Assembly: GCF_025264645.1 (NCBI RefSeq) | Contig: NZ_CP073696.1 | Span: forward strand, 4,836,001 to 4,900,000 | Reading direction: 5' to 3' | Length of the DNA stretch: 64,000 bases | Origin: Edaphobacter lichenicola | GTDB lineage: Bacteria > Acidobacteriota > Terriglobia > Terriglobales > Acidobacteriaceae | Shown here: positions 1 to 7,517 of the stretch, piece by piece | How the letters are laid out: each line of letters starts with the position of its first letter | Numbering within the stretch: the stretch's first letter is position 1 | Program-made: the position numbers and the translations under genes | Notes under the pieces: generated by a model | Told to the model about the DNA's origin: nothing | The model's database searches: none | What the model saw: the letters and a program-made list of their open reading frames with translations, nothing else

Positions 1-28
1 TTGCGGTGAAAGGATGGTAAAGCGTGGT
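1..28 (+). repeat. Helically spaced GGT array, copy 1
   Basis: GGT trinucleotides in similar contexts (GGTGAAA, TGGTAAA, GTGGTTG) occur at 5-7, 16-18 and 26-28, spaced 11 and 10 bases. Similar arrays occur at 20745-20770 and 33511-33556. The array abuts the probable iscR promoter. It may be cut off by the window edge. Function unknown. Confidence 0.4.
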
Positions 29-56
29 TGCATGCGCGCGCTTCTGGACGTACACT
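28..56 (+). promoter_or_regulatory. Candidate sigma-70-type promoter of iscR
   Basis: TTGCAT at 28-33 and TACACT at 51-56 are separated by 17 bases, the usual spacing for a housekeeping sigma factor. The iscR ATG is 60 bases further on. Known IscR-type regulators repress their own promoter, so an operator is likely between 50 and 100, but I cannot define one by eye. Confidence 0.4.
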
Positions 57-116
57 ATCTAGGACTGGAATTGTCTTAGTTAGGCAGTTCAGGTGGCCGG
101 GAGCCCAAAATCCGAC

Positions 117-584
117 ATGCTGCGTCTGACCAAAAAAGCCGATTACGGCCTGATGGCTCTGAAGTATCTGGCAGAGCAGAAGGACGGGACCGCACACAGC
201 GCCAAAGACATTGCTGAGGCGTATCACATCCCTCCGCAACTACTTGCGAAGATTCTGCAGACGTTAGCGAAGGCCGGGCTGCTGGTATCGCATGCTGGGA
301 CGAACGGCGGATATGCGCTCTCGAGACCGTCGATTGAGATCACGGCCTTTGAGGTGATTCGGGCGATTGACGGACCACTTTTTATTACAAGCTGCATAAC
401 TATTCACGGAGCTTGCGACCTTGCAGGCCATTGCACCATCAAAGAACCATTGCGCAAAGTAAATGACAGCATCAAAGATCTGCTGAACGGAATACGCATC
501 GCCGACTTGATTGAGGCTGGAGAAGCGGAGCAGACTGGGACAGGCGCACCGGTGGGTGGCGGTCTGGTGAGCATCGCGCTCTAG
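117..584 (+). CDS. iscR: Rrf2-family iron-sulfur regulator, IscR-like
   Basis: This 155-residue protein is probably the Fe-S-sensing transcription factor that controls the isc genes downstream. The N-terminal winged helix is the typical Rrf2 form (LTKKADYGLMALKYLA, then a GTNGGYALSR wing at about 61-70). Three cysteines, C93, C100 and C106, would ligate a [2Fe-2S] cluster; the spacing is CX6CX5C, one residue longer in the first gap than the CX5CX5C of E. coli IscR. I chose the ATG at 117 because family conservation begins there; a GTG at 93 would add eight unsupported residues. It is first in the isc cluster, 65 bases before iscS. Confidence 0.88.
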   Translation: MLRLTKKADYGLMALKYLAEQKDGTAHSAKDIAEAYHIPPQLLAKILQTLAKAGLLVSHAGTNGGYALSRPSIEITAFEVIRAIDGPLFITSCITIHGACDLAGHCTIKEPLRKVNDSIKDLLNGIRIADLIEAGEAEQTGTGAPVGGGLVSIAL

Positions 585-649
585 CTGGTGGGAATAGTAA
601 CGAGAGAAGTTTAGAAGTAATAAGTTTGAGAGATACGATGAGGAACGAC

Positions 650-1918
650 ATGAGTGATAACGGACTAGTAATCAGCGATTCTTCGAAGCCATTACCAGCA
701 GGTGTGACCCTGCCGATCTACATGGACAACCACGCGACGACCCCGATGGATCCACGGGTTCTGGATGCGATGCTCCCGTACTTCGGCAAGGTGTTTGGTA
801 ATGCGGCGAGCCGCAACCACTCCTTTGGCTGGGAGGCCGAGCAGGCGGTAGAGAAGGCGCGGGAACAGATCGCCAAGTTGATTGGCGCAACTGCGAAGGA
901 GATCATCTTCACCAGCGGTGCGACCGAGTCGAACAATCTCGCGCTCAAGGGTATCGCGGAGATGTATCGCGAGCGCGGCAACCACATCATCACCCAGGTG
1001 ACTGAGCACAAGGCTGTGCTCGATACCTGCAAGAAGCTGGAGAAGCAGGGTTTTCGCGTAACCTACTTGCCGGTGCAGGCGGATGGTCTGATTGATCTTG
1101 AGGATCTGAAGCGCGCGATCGACGACAAGACGATTCTGGTTTCGATTATGTACGCGAACAACGAAATTGGTGTGATTCAGCCGATCGCCGAGATTGGCAA
1201 GCTTTGCCATGAGAAGGGCATCATCTTCCACACCGACGCGGTGCAGGCGGTGGGCAAGATCCCGGTTGATGTGCAGAAGGACAACATCGATGTGCTTTCG
1301 CTTTCGGGACACAAAGTCTACGGGCCGAAGGGTGTGGGCGCGATGTACGTTCGACGCCGCAATCCTCGTGTGCAGATCTCAGAGCAGATCAACGGCGGTG
1401 GTCACGAGCGCGGAATGCGGTCGGGTACATTGAATGTTCCGGGCATTGTTGGTTTGGGCGCGGCTTGCGAGATTGCGGGCCAGGAGATGGAAGCCGAGGC
1501 CAAGCGCGAGATGGAGCTTCGTGACTACTTGCGGAGCAAGTTCGAGAAGGCGTTGGATTACGTTCATGTGAATGGCAACATGGAGCACCACTTGCCGGGA
1601 AATTTGAACATGAGCTTTGTCTACGTCGAGGGCGAGAGCCTGCTGATGGGAATCAACGATATTGCGGTCTCTTCGGGTTCGGCTTGCACCTCGGCGACGC
1701 TTGAGCCATCGTATGTGCTGAAGGCTTTGGGTCTGGGTGACGATGTGGCGCACAGCTCGATCCGGTTTGGTCTGGGCCGTTTCAACACCAAGGCTGAAGT
1801 GGATTATGTTTCGGACAAGTTGATCGACGTCGTTCTGAAGCTTCGCGAGCTTTCTCCGTTGTACGAGATGGTGAAGGAAGGAATCGACCTTACGAAGATT
1901 GAGTGGGCGGCTCACTAA
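650..1918 (+). CDS. iscS: Cysteine desulfurase IscS
   Basis: IscS is a PLP enzyme that takes sulfur from L-cysteine and passes it as persulfide to IscU. Conservation starts at PIYMDNHATTPMDPRV. The PLP lysine is in SLSGHKVYGPKG (K222 from this start), and the mobile catalytic cysteine is in SSGSACTSA (C346). The length, about 420 residues, fits group-I NifS/IscS proteins. I chose the ATG at 650 because GAGGA lies five bases upstream; ATG 638 and TTG 626 are in frame and also possible. It sits between iscR and iscU in the usual ISC order. A 258-base gap follows before iscU, long enough for a separate promoter. Confidence 0.95.
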   Translation: MSDNGLVISDSSKPLPAGVTLPIYMDNHATTPMDPRVLDAMLPYFGKVFGNAASRNHSFGWEAEQAVEKAREQIAKLIGATAKEIIFTSGATESNNLALKGIAEMYRERGNHIITQVTEHKAVLDTCKKLEKQGFRVTYLPVQADGLIDLEDLKRAIDDKTILVSIMYANNEIGVIQPIAEIGKLCHEKGIIFHTDAVQAVGKIPVDVQKDNIDVLSLSGHKVYGPKGVGAMYVRRRNPRVQISEQINGGGHERGMRSGTLNVPGIVGLGAACEIAGQEMEAEAKREMELRDYLRSKFEKALDYVHVNGNMEHHLPGNLNMSFVYVEGESLLMGINDIAVSSGSACTSATLEPSYVLKALGLGDDVAHSSIRFGLGRFNTKAEVDYVSDKLIDVVLKLRELSPLYEMVKEGIDLTKIEWAAH

Positions 1919-2176
1919 AAGTGAGACCGCCGACTTCTGCACTGTAAACTGCAGTTGGAAAGCATAATCGTTCTGTTCTTGTGACTGTCTTATTGCGTGA
2001 CCTTGCAAAGGCTGCCGGTAGATCTTCCCAGACTGTTTCGGAGTTACACAGAATTTAGAGTGACGCATTGTGCGTATAAGAAGGGACCCTCCCCCGGTTG
2101 AGCCGAAAGAGTCCTAAACGATAGCGAACCCCAAAGCACGGGAGTAACATCTAACGAAAGAGATGAGGAGTAGACC

Positions 2177-2593
2177 ATGGCATACAGCGACAAGGTAATC
2201 GATCACTACAACAATCCCCGGAACGTCGGTCAGATGGACAAGGCTTCGACCGAGGTTGGCACCGGTTTGGTTGGAGCGCCTGAGTGCGGCGACGTGATGC
2301 GTCTGCAGATTCGTGTGAATCCTGAGACGAACGTTATCGAAGATGCCAAGTTCAAGACCTTCGGTTGCGGTTCGGCGATCGCTTCCTCCTCGCTCGCGAC
2401 GGAGTGGGTGAAGGGCAAGACGATCGACGAGGCTCTGACGATCTCGAATACGGACATTGTGAAGGAGCTTGCGCTTCCTCCGGTGAAGATTCACTGCTCG
2501 GTGCTTGCGGAAGACGCGATTCGGGCAGCGATTGGCGATTGGAAGAAGAAGAACGCTGTTGCCGAGACGGCAGCGGTTGCAGTTGCTCACTAA
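2177..2593 (+). CDS. iscU: Iron-sulfur scaffold protein IscU
   Basis: IscU is the scaffold on which [2Fe-2S] clusters are built before HscA/HscB release them. All the functional residues are visible: C37 and D39 in PECGDVM, C64 in TFGCGSA, and H106-C107 in KIHCSV. The HscA recognition motif LPPVK is intact at 100-104, which fits with hscA and hscB in the same window. At 138 residues it is slightly longer than E. coli IscU, with an alanine/valine-rich tail. GATGAGGAG ahead of ATG 2177 is a good ribosome binding site. It lies downstream of iscS and upstream of iscA. Confidence 0.96.
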   Translation: MAYSDKVIDHYNNPRNVGQMDKASTEVGTGLVGAPECGDVMRLQIRVNPETNVIEDAKFKTFGCGSAIASSSLATEWVKGKTIDEALTISNTDIVKELALPPVKIHCSVLAEDAIRAAIGDWKKKNAVAETAAVAVAH

Positions 2594-2649
2594 GTTTGAA
2601 ACTACGGCGGGGCTGGTTTTTGGGGTGATGCTGAAGAGTGCATGCCGCA

Positions 2650-2699
2650 GGGGCTGAGCCCCAAAGTTTTGTTAGATTCAAACCAAGGCTGACGCCTTG
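2650..2699 (+). repeat. Two short hairpins between iscU and iscA
   Basis: GGGGC-TGA-GCCCC at 2650-2662 is followed by AAAGTTTTGTT, and CAAGGC-TGAC-GCCTTG lies at 2684-2699. The first could act as a weak attenuator or mRNA-stabilising structure that separates iscU expression from the genes below. They may also be dispersed palindromes. Confidence 0.4.
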
Positions 2700-2735
2700 T
2701 AGCAGCTAGAAGTGAACGGTGGACGAAGGCATACG

Positions 2736-3236
2736 ATGGCGATGGTGACATTACAAACCGCGGCGGAGATGGAGGCGGCCCAGAAGGCTGCTGCATCGGG
2801 ACAGACTAAAGATCCGCTGGCTGGAATGAATGTGCTGACCGCTCAGGGGCAGGAGCCTGGTCAGAAGGGCATCCAGATCACCGAGAAGGCACTGAAGCGG
2901 ATTCGCGTTGCGATGGCGAAGGAGAATGTTTCGCCGGAGCAGGGCGGGCTGCGGGTGGGGATTCAGGGCGGTGGCTGCTCGGGGTTGAGCTACAACATTC
3001 GCTTCGATACGCAGCCTCGGGATCGGGATCGGGTGTACTCGTTTGGTGAAGGGTTGGCGACGGTCGGCGATCCTACGAACGGCGCGGCGATACGCATCTT
3101 TGTCGATCCCAAGAGTTTTATCTACCTGCATGGAATGGTGCTCGATTTTGAAGAGACGCTGATGCGGCAGGGATTTAATTTCATCAACCCCAACTCGACC
3201 AAGAGCTGCGGGTGTGGATCGAGCTTTACCGCTTAA
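2736..3236 (+). CDS. iscA: A-type Fe-S carrier IscA (HesB family)
   Basis: A-type carriers bind iron or an Fe-S cluster and deliver it to target proteins, especially [4Fe-4S] enzymes. The HesB/IscA core starts near residue 45 (GIQITEKALKRIRVAM). The three invariant cysteines are present: C81 in GGGCSGLSY and C158/C160 in SCGCGSSF. The protein is 166 residues, longer than the usual ~107, because of a poorly conserved N-terminal extension rich in Ala, Glu and Gln. ATG 2736 was chosen over GTG 2712 because GAAGG lies six bases upstream. It follows iscU and precedes a small exported-protein gene and hscB. Confidence 0.92.
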   Translation: MAMVTLQTAAEMEAAQKAAASGQTKDPLAGMNVLTAQGQEPGQKGIQITEKALKRIRVAMAKENVSPEQGGLRVGIQGGGCSGLSYNIRFDTQPRDRDRVYSFGEGLATVGDPTNGAAIRIFVDPKSFIYLHGMVLDFEETLMRQGFNFINPNSTKSCGCGSSFTA

Positions 3237-3301
3237 TTGTCAAAGAGTTGGGCTCGGATCAGAGCGTAATTTACCTCGTTCAAGTTGTTGTGCGGAGCGT
3301 G

Positions 3302-3640
3302 ATGAGAGTTCCTCTATCGCTGGTTCTGTTTGCTGCTTGTTTGACTGCACACGCTGCTTCGCCTATCGATTGCGCGAAGGCGAGTAGCCCCACGGAACGC
3401 ACAGTTTGCCATACGCCGACGTTGCTGCAGGCTGATGCGCGGATGACTGCGTACTACGAGATTGCGATTGGGCTTGTCGGGATGGGCGTGCGCGGAGATC
3501 TGGGTGACTCGCAACAGGCGTTTCCTGCCACTCGCGACAAGTGTGGCACGGACAAGGCATGCATTCTTGCTGCTTATAAGAAGCAGACGGCGCCGCTTGA
3601 GGCTGTGATCGCGAACGTCGAGAAGCAGGGACCGTTCTAA
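3302..3640 (+). CDS. Small exported LprI-like protein inside the isc cluster
   Basis: A 112-residue protein with a clear signal peptide (MRVPLSLVLFAACLTAHAA, cleavage near residue 19), so it is exported. The mature part has four cysteines (IDCAKA, TVCHT, DKCGTDKACI), a run of aromatic and hydrophobic residues, and an alignment pattern like the lysozyme-inhibitor LprI (DUF1311) group: short, Cys-paired, helical. I infer that family from the pattern only. I chose ATG 3302 because everything upstream in frame overlaps iscA and lacks a signal peptide. It lies 65 bases after iscA and 44 before hscB, an unusual place for an exported protein; no link with Fe-S assembly is known to me. Confidence 0.7.
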   Translation: MRVPLSLVLFAACLTAHAASPIDCAKASSPTERTVCHTPTLLQADARMTAYYEIAIGLVGMGVRGDLGDSQQAFPATRDKCGTDKACILAAYKKQTAPLEAVIANVEKQGPF

Positions 3641-3684
3641 CGCCTAAAAAACCTTGGGGTGCCTAAAGCCCTAGAATAAGACCG

Positions 3685-4296
3685 ATGGATTACTTCTCGT
3701 TTTTCAGCCTGCCAAGGAAGCTGACGCTGGATGTTGTGGCGTTGGAGAAGCAGTTTTACGTGCTGAGCCGTAAGCTGCACCCGGACCGGTTCGCTTCGAA
3801 GCCGCTGGCTGAGCAGGAGGCTGCGCTGGCGCAGAGTTCTCTGCTGAACGACGCGTATCGGACGCTGAAAGATCCGATCTTGCGGACTCAGTATCTGCTG
3901 ACGCTTGAAGGGGTGGAGCTGGAGGAGCAGTCGAAGGCGGCGACGGATGCGGCTCGCGCTTCGGGAGAGCAGAAGAAGCAGATCGTTCCTCCGGAGTTGC
4001 TGGAGGAGGTCTTCGAGCTGAACATGCAGCTGCAGGAGATGCGTGCGGCTAACAAGATGGGTGAGGATGAGCCGGAGCTGCGGCGCGACCTGATGACAGC
4101 CAAAGATGCATTCGACGCGAAGATGGTGGAGACGCAGGCGGAGCTGGAGGAGTTGTGGACGACATGGGACTCGGGTGTGGATGCCGGGAACGAGACCGTG
4201 AAGACCAGGGCCAGGGATGCCATGGTGGTGCTGCTGAATAAGCGGAGCTATCTGCGGAACCTGGTGCGGGATGTGAACGAGGCGCTGGGGCTGTAG
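3685..4296 (+). CDS. hscB: Fe-S co-chaperone HscB (J-domain)
   Basis: HscB is the J-domain partner that brings IscU to the Hsp70 HscA and stimulates its ATPase. The 203 residues begin with MDYFSFFSLPRKLTLD, a typical HscB start, and the J-domain HPD signature is at 32-34. The C-terminal half (about 90-200) is the acidic helical IscU-binding domain (HSCB_C). Length matches the family (170-210). In most ISC operons hscA follows directly; here hscA is 5.7 kb away, beyond a block of mostly opposite-strand genes. Confidence 0.93.
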   Translation: MDYFSFFSLPRKLTLDVVALEKQFYVLSRKLHPDRFASKPLAEQEAALAQSSLLNDAYRTLKDPILRTQYLLTLEGVELEEQSKAATDAARASGEQKKQIVPPELLEEVFELNMQLQEMRAANKMGEDEPELRRDLMTAKDAFDAKMVETQAELEELWTTWDSGVDAGNETVKTRARDAMVVLLNKRSYLRNLVRDVNEALGL

Positions 4297-4763
4297 GGAT
4301 ATCGTCATCTGTGTCTGACCTGCTTGCGCGGGTACCTTTCAGGGGGTGCCCCCCTGGGGTGGGTGTGGCTAAATTATCTATTTTCAATTACTTGCCGATT
4401 TTGTGGTCCGCAAAATCGTCATCCCAAATGGCTTAGAGGTAAAATCGTCTTTCTAAATGGGTTACGGGTCTAAATGACAAAACCCCAGAATCGGCTGGGG
4501 TTTTTACGTCTGTATCCAGTATAGCGGTTGGGCTATAACTCATACGCCAAGCGTAATCCATTGAAAGATAATGAGATGGCTAGGTTTGGCACTTGACAGG
4601 ATTTGGTCGTTGGTCCGCTTCGACTCCGGACAAGCAAAGCTGCCGAAACCCCGTTTTTCATGCACTTGGGATTAGGCATTGGTCATTCGAGCGCCTTGAT
4701 CAGACCGATGTTGTGGCCGCGTCCCGGACTGTTACAACGATCGCATCCCGAGTGAAAGGCAGT
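4297..4763. other. 467-bp gap after hscB with terminator and AT-rich repeats
   Basis: No convincing gene. It holds a run of related AT-richer phrases (AAAATCGTCATCCCAAATGG at about 4414 and AAAATCGTCTTTCTAAATGG at 4441, about 27 bases apart), a terminator at 4481-4505, and a phrase GCCGAAACCCCGTTTTTCA near 4632 that resembles the repeats at 5.7 and 6.2 kb. A plus-strand open frame at 4593-4850 has no coding features and overlaps lepB. Confidence 0.5.
4481..4505 (+). terminator. Rho-independent terminator after hscB
   Basis: AACCCCAG (4481-4488), a six-base loop AATCGG, CTGGGGTT (4495-4502), then TTT. An A-run precedes the stem, so it may also stop transcripts coming the other way from lepB. 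It would end the iscR-hscB transcript, which implies that hscA needs its own promoter. Confidence 0.75.
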
Positions 4764-5561
4764 CTAGTTCACCCGGTGGAAGGTCCGGCTCCAGCGGGTC
4801 TCGTCAAAGAAGTGGAGCGCGGTGTGGAGTGTGGAACTGGCTCTTTCTGACGGGGAAGTTTTGTACATATCGTCTTCGGGTGTTTCGAAAGACCAGTAGA
4901 CGAAAAGTGGACGGCCGATCAGGTTGGCTCGGGGGACCAGACCCCAGTAGCGGCCATCGTAGCTATTGCTACGGTTGTCGCCCATGACGAAGTACATGCC
5001 GGATGGAACAACGAGGTCTTCCCCCTGGATGTGGTCGAGGAGGTCAAGCGACCACTCGGCGGTGACTTCGCGTCCTTTTGCTGGTGAGATTGCGGGAAAT
5101 TCGTCGTTGTAGGGATCGTAATTGGCGGGGGTGGGCTTGGCTGCGTACGGCTCGTCCAGGGAGACGCCGTTGCGGTAAACGATGCCGCCCCGGAGGTGGA
5201 TGCGATCGCCGGGGATACCAATGACTCGCTTAACCAGAATATCGTGCTGCCCCTTGGGATTAGGCGCCGGGCGGAAGAAAACGACGGGTTCGTCACGCCG
5301 CAGTTCGCGGTACGGGATGAGGTTCATCCAAGAGGTAGCGGGCGCCAGAGTTGCGCGCTCTACGATTACGTGGTCGCCAACGAGTAGGGTGCTGGCCATG
5401 GAAGAGGACGGAATGACGAAGTTTTGAAGTACGAAGCCCATGACAAAGCACCAGATGATGAGCATGCTTGTGATGGAAGCCAGCCCTTCAAGATGAGTCT
5501 CTTCGCGAGGGTGGCGCTTCTTGTCCTGTCGGGCGCTGGGTTGTTTCTTCTGTATCACCAT
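4764..5561 (-). CDS. lepB: Signal peptidase I
   Basis: This membrane serine protease removes signal peptides from exported proteins. Residues 28-48 form an N-terminal membrane anchor. Box B (IPSSSMASTL) places the catalytic serine at S54, and box D (VKRVIGIPGD) gives the general-base lysine K111. Box E (MGDNRSNSYDGRYWG) is intact. At 265 residues it is a normal length for family S26A. The N-terminus is very basic (KRHPREE). It is transcribed against the isc genes and lies in the interval that separates hscB from hscA. Confidence 0.95.
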   Translation of the reverse strand: MVIQKKQPSARQDKKRHPREETHLEGLASITSMLIIWCFVMGFVLQNFVIPSSSMASTLLVGDHVIVERATLAPATSWMNLIPYRELRRDEPVVFFRPAPNPKGQHDILVKRVIGIPGDRIHLRGGIVYRNGVSLDEPYAAKPTPANYDPYNDEFPAISPAKGREVTAEWSLDLLDHIQGEDLVVPSGMYFVMGDNRSNSYDGRYWGLVPRANLIGRPLFVYWSFETPEDDMYKTSPSERASSTLHTALHFFDETRWSRTFHRVN

Positions 5562-5664
5562 GACGCTTTATTGTAGCCGTGAAGAGGTTGATCATTCCTG
5601 AATAGAGTGTCGGTCGGAGCCTTACGAGGACGCTATTCCTCACCGAACTGGTCGAAAAGTCATG

Positions 5665-5712
5665 CCGGCAAGTTCGGATCCAAGTTTCTCAAAACCCCGT
5701 TTTGCGGGAGGT
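5665..5712 (+). repeat. Degenerate ~50-bp repeat, copy a
   Basis: This stretch shares CGGCAAGTTC and, at the same offset, CCGTTTTGCG with 6208-6255; by eye about three quarters of 50 aligned positions match. It lies just upstream of the membrane-protein gene, and the second copy lies just after it. Confidence 0.45.
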
Positions 5713-5759
5713 TGCTTTATCGGCTCGGAAACTGGAGTATCGTCGGACTTCATAAGATC

Positions 5760-6179
5760 ATGTCGACCGCCGCGCGAAATCAATGGAATGCGTCTCTACT
5801 CGTCCTAGCCGTGGGAGGTATCCCCTTCTCGTTGTGCCTATCCCATCTCGGGATCGATATGGCGTCACCAGAGCTTCTTCGCTACTCTTTGATTGCGAGT
5901 GCGCCTTTGGTTGTGGTCTTGACGGGCGTTGCCGTCCGCTTTGGAAGTCGTCAAGGTATGGCCCGCTATGCTGAGGTCTGCTGGTGGAGTTCCATCATGT
6001 GCGTTCCTGTTGAGGCGATCACATACCTCTTTTGTGCTTGGCCGCTAAAGGGAGAGCGCCTATTTTCCCGTGATGAGCTGCCGACGTTGGTTGCCCTGCT
6101 CGCTGTCTGGGCATTAGTCCTTGCCATTCCTTCGTCAATCCTGGCCGCGTATTTCCAAGAACGTAAAGCCACCCGTTAG
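5760..6179 (+). CDS. Small four-helix membrane protein of unknown function
   Basis: I do not recognise this 139-residue protein. It has four likely membrane helices (about 11-30, 41-57, 69-91 and 109-130) and basic ends (FQERKATR at the C-terminus), so it is probably an inner-membrane protein. I chose ATG 5760 (MSTAARNQWN); a frame open from 5607 would add 51 low-complexity residues that overlap the repeat at 5665. Codon choice (TCG, CTC, CTT and TTT in ordinary use) looks less biased than in neighbours, which hints at transfer. It is flanked on both sides by copies of a degenerate repeat, and it is the only plus-strand gene in the interval that splits the isc cluster. Confidence 0.6.
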   Translation: MSTAARNQWNASLLVLAVGGIPFSLCLSHLGIDMASPELLRYSLIASAPLVVVLTGVAVRFGSRQGMARYAEVCWWSSIMCVPVEAITYLFCAWPLKGERLFSRDELPTLVALLAVWALVLAIPSSILAAYFQERKATR

Positions 6180-6192
6180 CTGACGTTCCCGC

Positions 6193-6255
6193 AAAGTCGT
6201 TGTTTTCGGCAAGTTCATCACGAAGTTGCCGATAACGCCGTTTTGCGAGAGTGAC
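6193..6255 (+). repeat. Degenerate repeat copy b with near-perfect hairpin
   Basis: CGGCAAGTTC (6208-6217), ATCAC, GAAGTTGCCG form a 10-base inverted repeat with one mismatch. AAAGTCG (6193-6199) and TTTTCGGCAAGTTCA (6203-6217) recur at 7331-7337 and 7340-7354. The right side (CCGTTTTGCG) matches copy a. It lies just 3' of the EF-G fragment. Confidence 0.55.
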
Positions 6256-6327
6256 CCTGTCGTCTGGCTCTGATCGCACACCACGAGCCGACATATCGGA
6301 ACCCGGCGCCAAGGGCTAAAGGTCAGG

Positions 6328-7269
6328 TCAGCCCTCTAAATCAGCTCCAAACTGACCACCTCGTGGTCGCGGGCCTCTTGGAACCGCTGCTGCTCGTGCG
6401 TCCGGTTCATCACCTCCGAAGTCCCACCTGGTTGGGCAGGCCTCGTACTGCTTGAACTCCATCGAGAAGTTGGCGCGGTCCTGGGTCGATCCACGCATCG
6501 CAGAGGCGTAACCTAACATGTTCGACAGCGGCACTGTGGCCTTGATGGCCTGCACGTCGCCGACCATCTCCATGCCCTCGATGCGTCCACGGCGCAAGCT
6601 AAGGTCGCCGATGATGGTGCCCACATACTCCTCGGGCACGGTCACTTCGACAGCCATCACTGGCTCCAGCAGAACCGGTTTCGCCTTGCGGGCGGCTTCC
6701 TTGAACGCCATCGAACCGGCGATACTGAATGCCATTTCGTTCGAGTCGATGTCGTGGTAGCTTCCGTCGTACAGGCTCACCTTGATGTCAACCATCTCGT
6801 AGCCCGCAAGAACACCTCGCCGCATCGCGTCCCGGATACCCTGGTCGATGGGCTTGATGTACTCCTTCGGAATCGAGCCGTCCTTGGTATCGTTGGTAAA
6901 CTCGTAGCCCTTGTCTGGCTCGTTTGGCGAGATGCGGATCTTCGTATGCCCGTAGTTACCCGAACCACCGGTATGGCGGATGTATTTGCCTTCCGCCTCC
7001 GCGTTTGCGCGGATTGTCTCGCGGTACGCGACCTGCGGCTTGCCCACGTTCGCCTCAACCTTGTACTCACACATTATGCGGTCGACGATGATCTCGAGGT
7101 GCAGTTCGCCCATACCAGCAATGGTCGTCTGACCGGAGTCCACATCGGTGTGCACCTTGAAGGTGGGATCTTCCTGCGCCAGCTTCGAGAGCGCAATGCC
7201 CATCTTCTCCTGGTCCGCTTTGGTCTTAGGCTCGAGAGCAACTGACAGGATCAGAGGTGTGGAACTCAT
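6328..7269 (-). pseudogene. Truncated elongation factor G (domains III-V only)
   Basis: The 313 residues match the C-terminal half of EF-G, beginning at the domain III boundary (EPKTKADQEKMGIALSKLAQ) and running through domain IV (GKYIRHTGGSGNYGHTKI) and V (GRIEGMEMVGDVQAIKA, MLGYASAMRGSTQDRANFSM). The GTP-binding G domain and domain II, about 390 residues, are absent, so it cannot be a working translocase. The last ~35 residues after FKQYEACPT are not EF-G-like (DEPDARAAAVPRGPRPRGG), as if the 3' end was replaced or frameshifted. The frame is otherwise open and well conserved, which means the duplication is recent or the fragment is kept. A 15-bp direct repeat lies outside each end (6203-6217 and 7340-7354). 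It is probably a partial duplicate of fusA elsewhere. Confidence 0.85.
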
Positions 7270-7330
7270 ATGAATCCATCCGTTCAGCCCAACTGCGCAT
7301 AACCAGAGTAATCTCGCTAGCGGTTCCAGT

Positions 7331-7354
7331 AAAGTCGGGTTTTCGGCAAGTTCA
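7331..7354 (+). repeat. Direct repeat copy c, upstream of EF-G fragment
   Basis: AAAGTCG, two bases, then TTTTCGGCAAGTTCA. It matches 6193-6217 exactly except for one extra spacer base there. The two copies bracket the EF-G fragment in the same orientation. Confidence 0.55.
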
Positions 7355-7517
7355 GTCGTTCACATTAAACTAACCCACTACCCGGGATTTGCGGCGCCTG
7401 TCGAGGTCACGCCTGCTACTCGCCCGTGCTTGAGCTGTGTTTGGGGACGAGATTTCGAAGCGGTCGCTGTTGGCCAGCGGGATGGGGTGTCGATGCGTAC
7501 CTATTAGACGAGTTTGT

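Noticed and set aside
4593..4850. Plus-strand 85-codon frame after hscB
   Set aside because: It overlaps the lepB 3' end and has no recognised domain; the nearby sequence is a repeat-bearing gap.
6193..6255. Integron attC site in the repeats at 5.7-7.4 kb
   Set aside because: The hairpin and flanked small ORFs suggested cassettes, but I found no paired RYYYAAC and GTTRRRY core sites and no integrase.
6019..6312. A 97-codon minus-strand frame after the EF-G fragment
   Set aside because: It covers the hairpin repeat, has no recognisable domain, and is antisense to the membrane gene. Its LAENN-like phrase recurs only because the repeat recurs.
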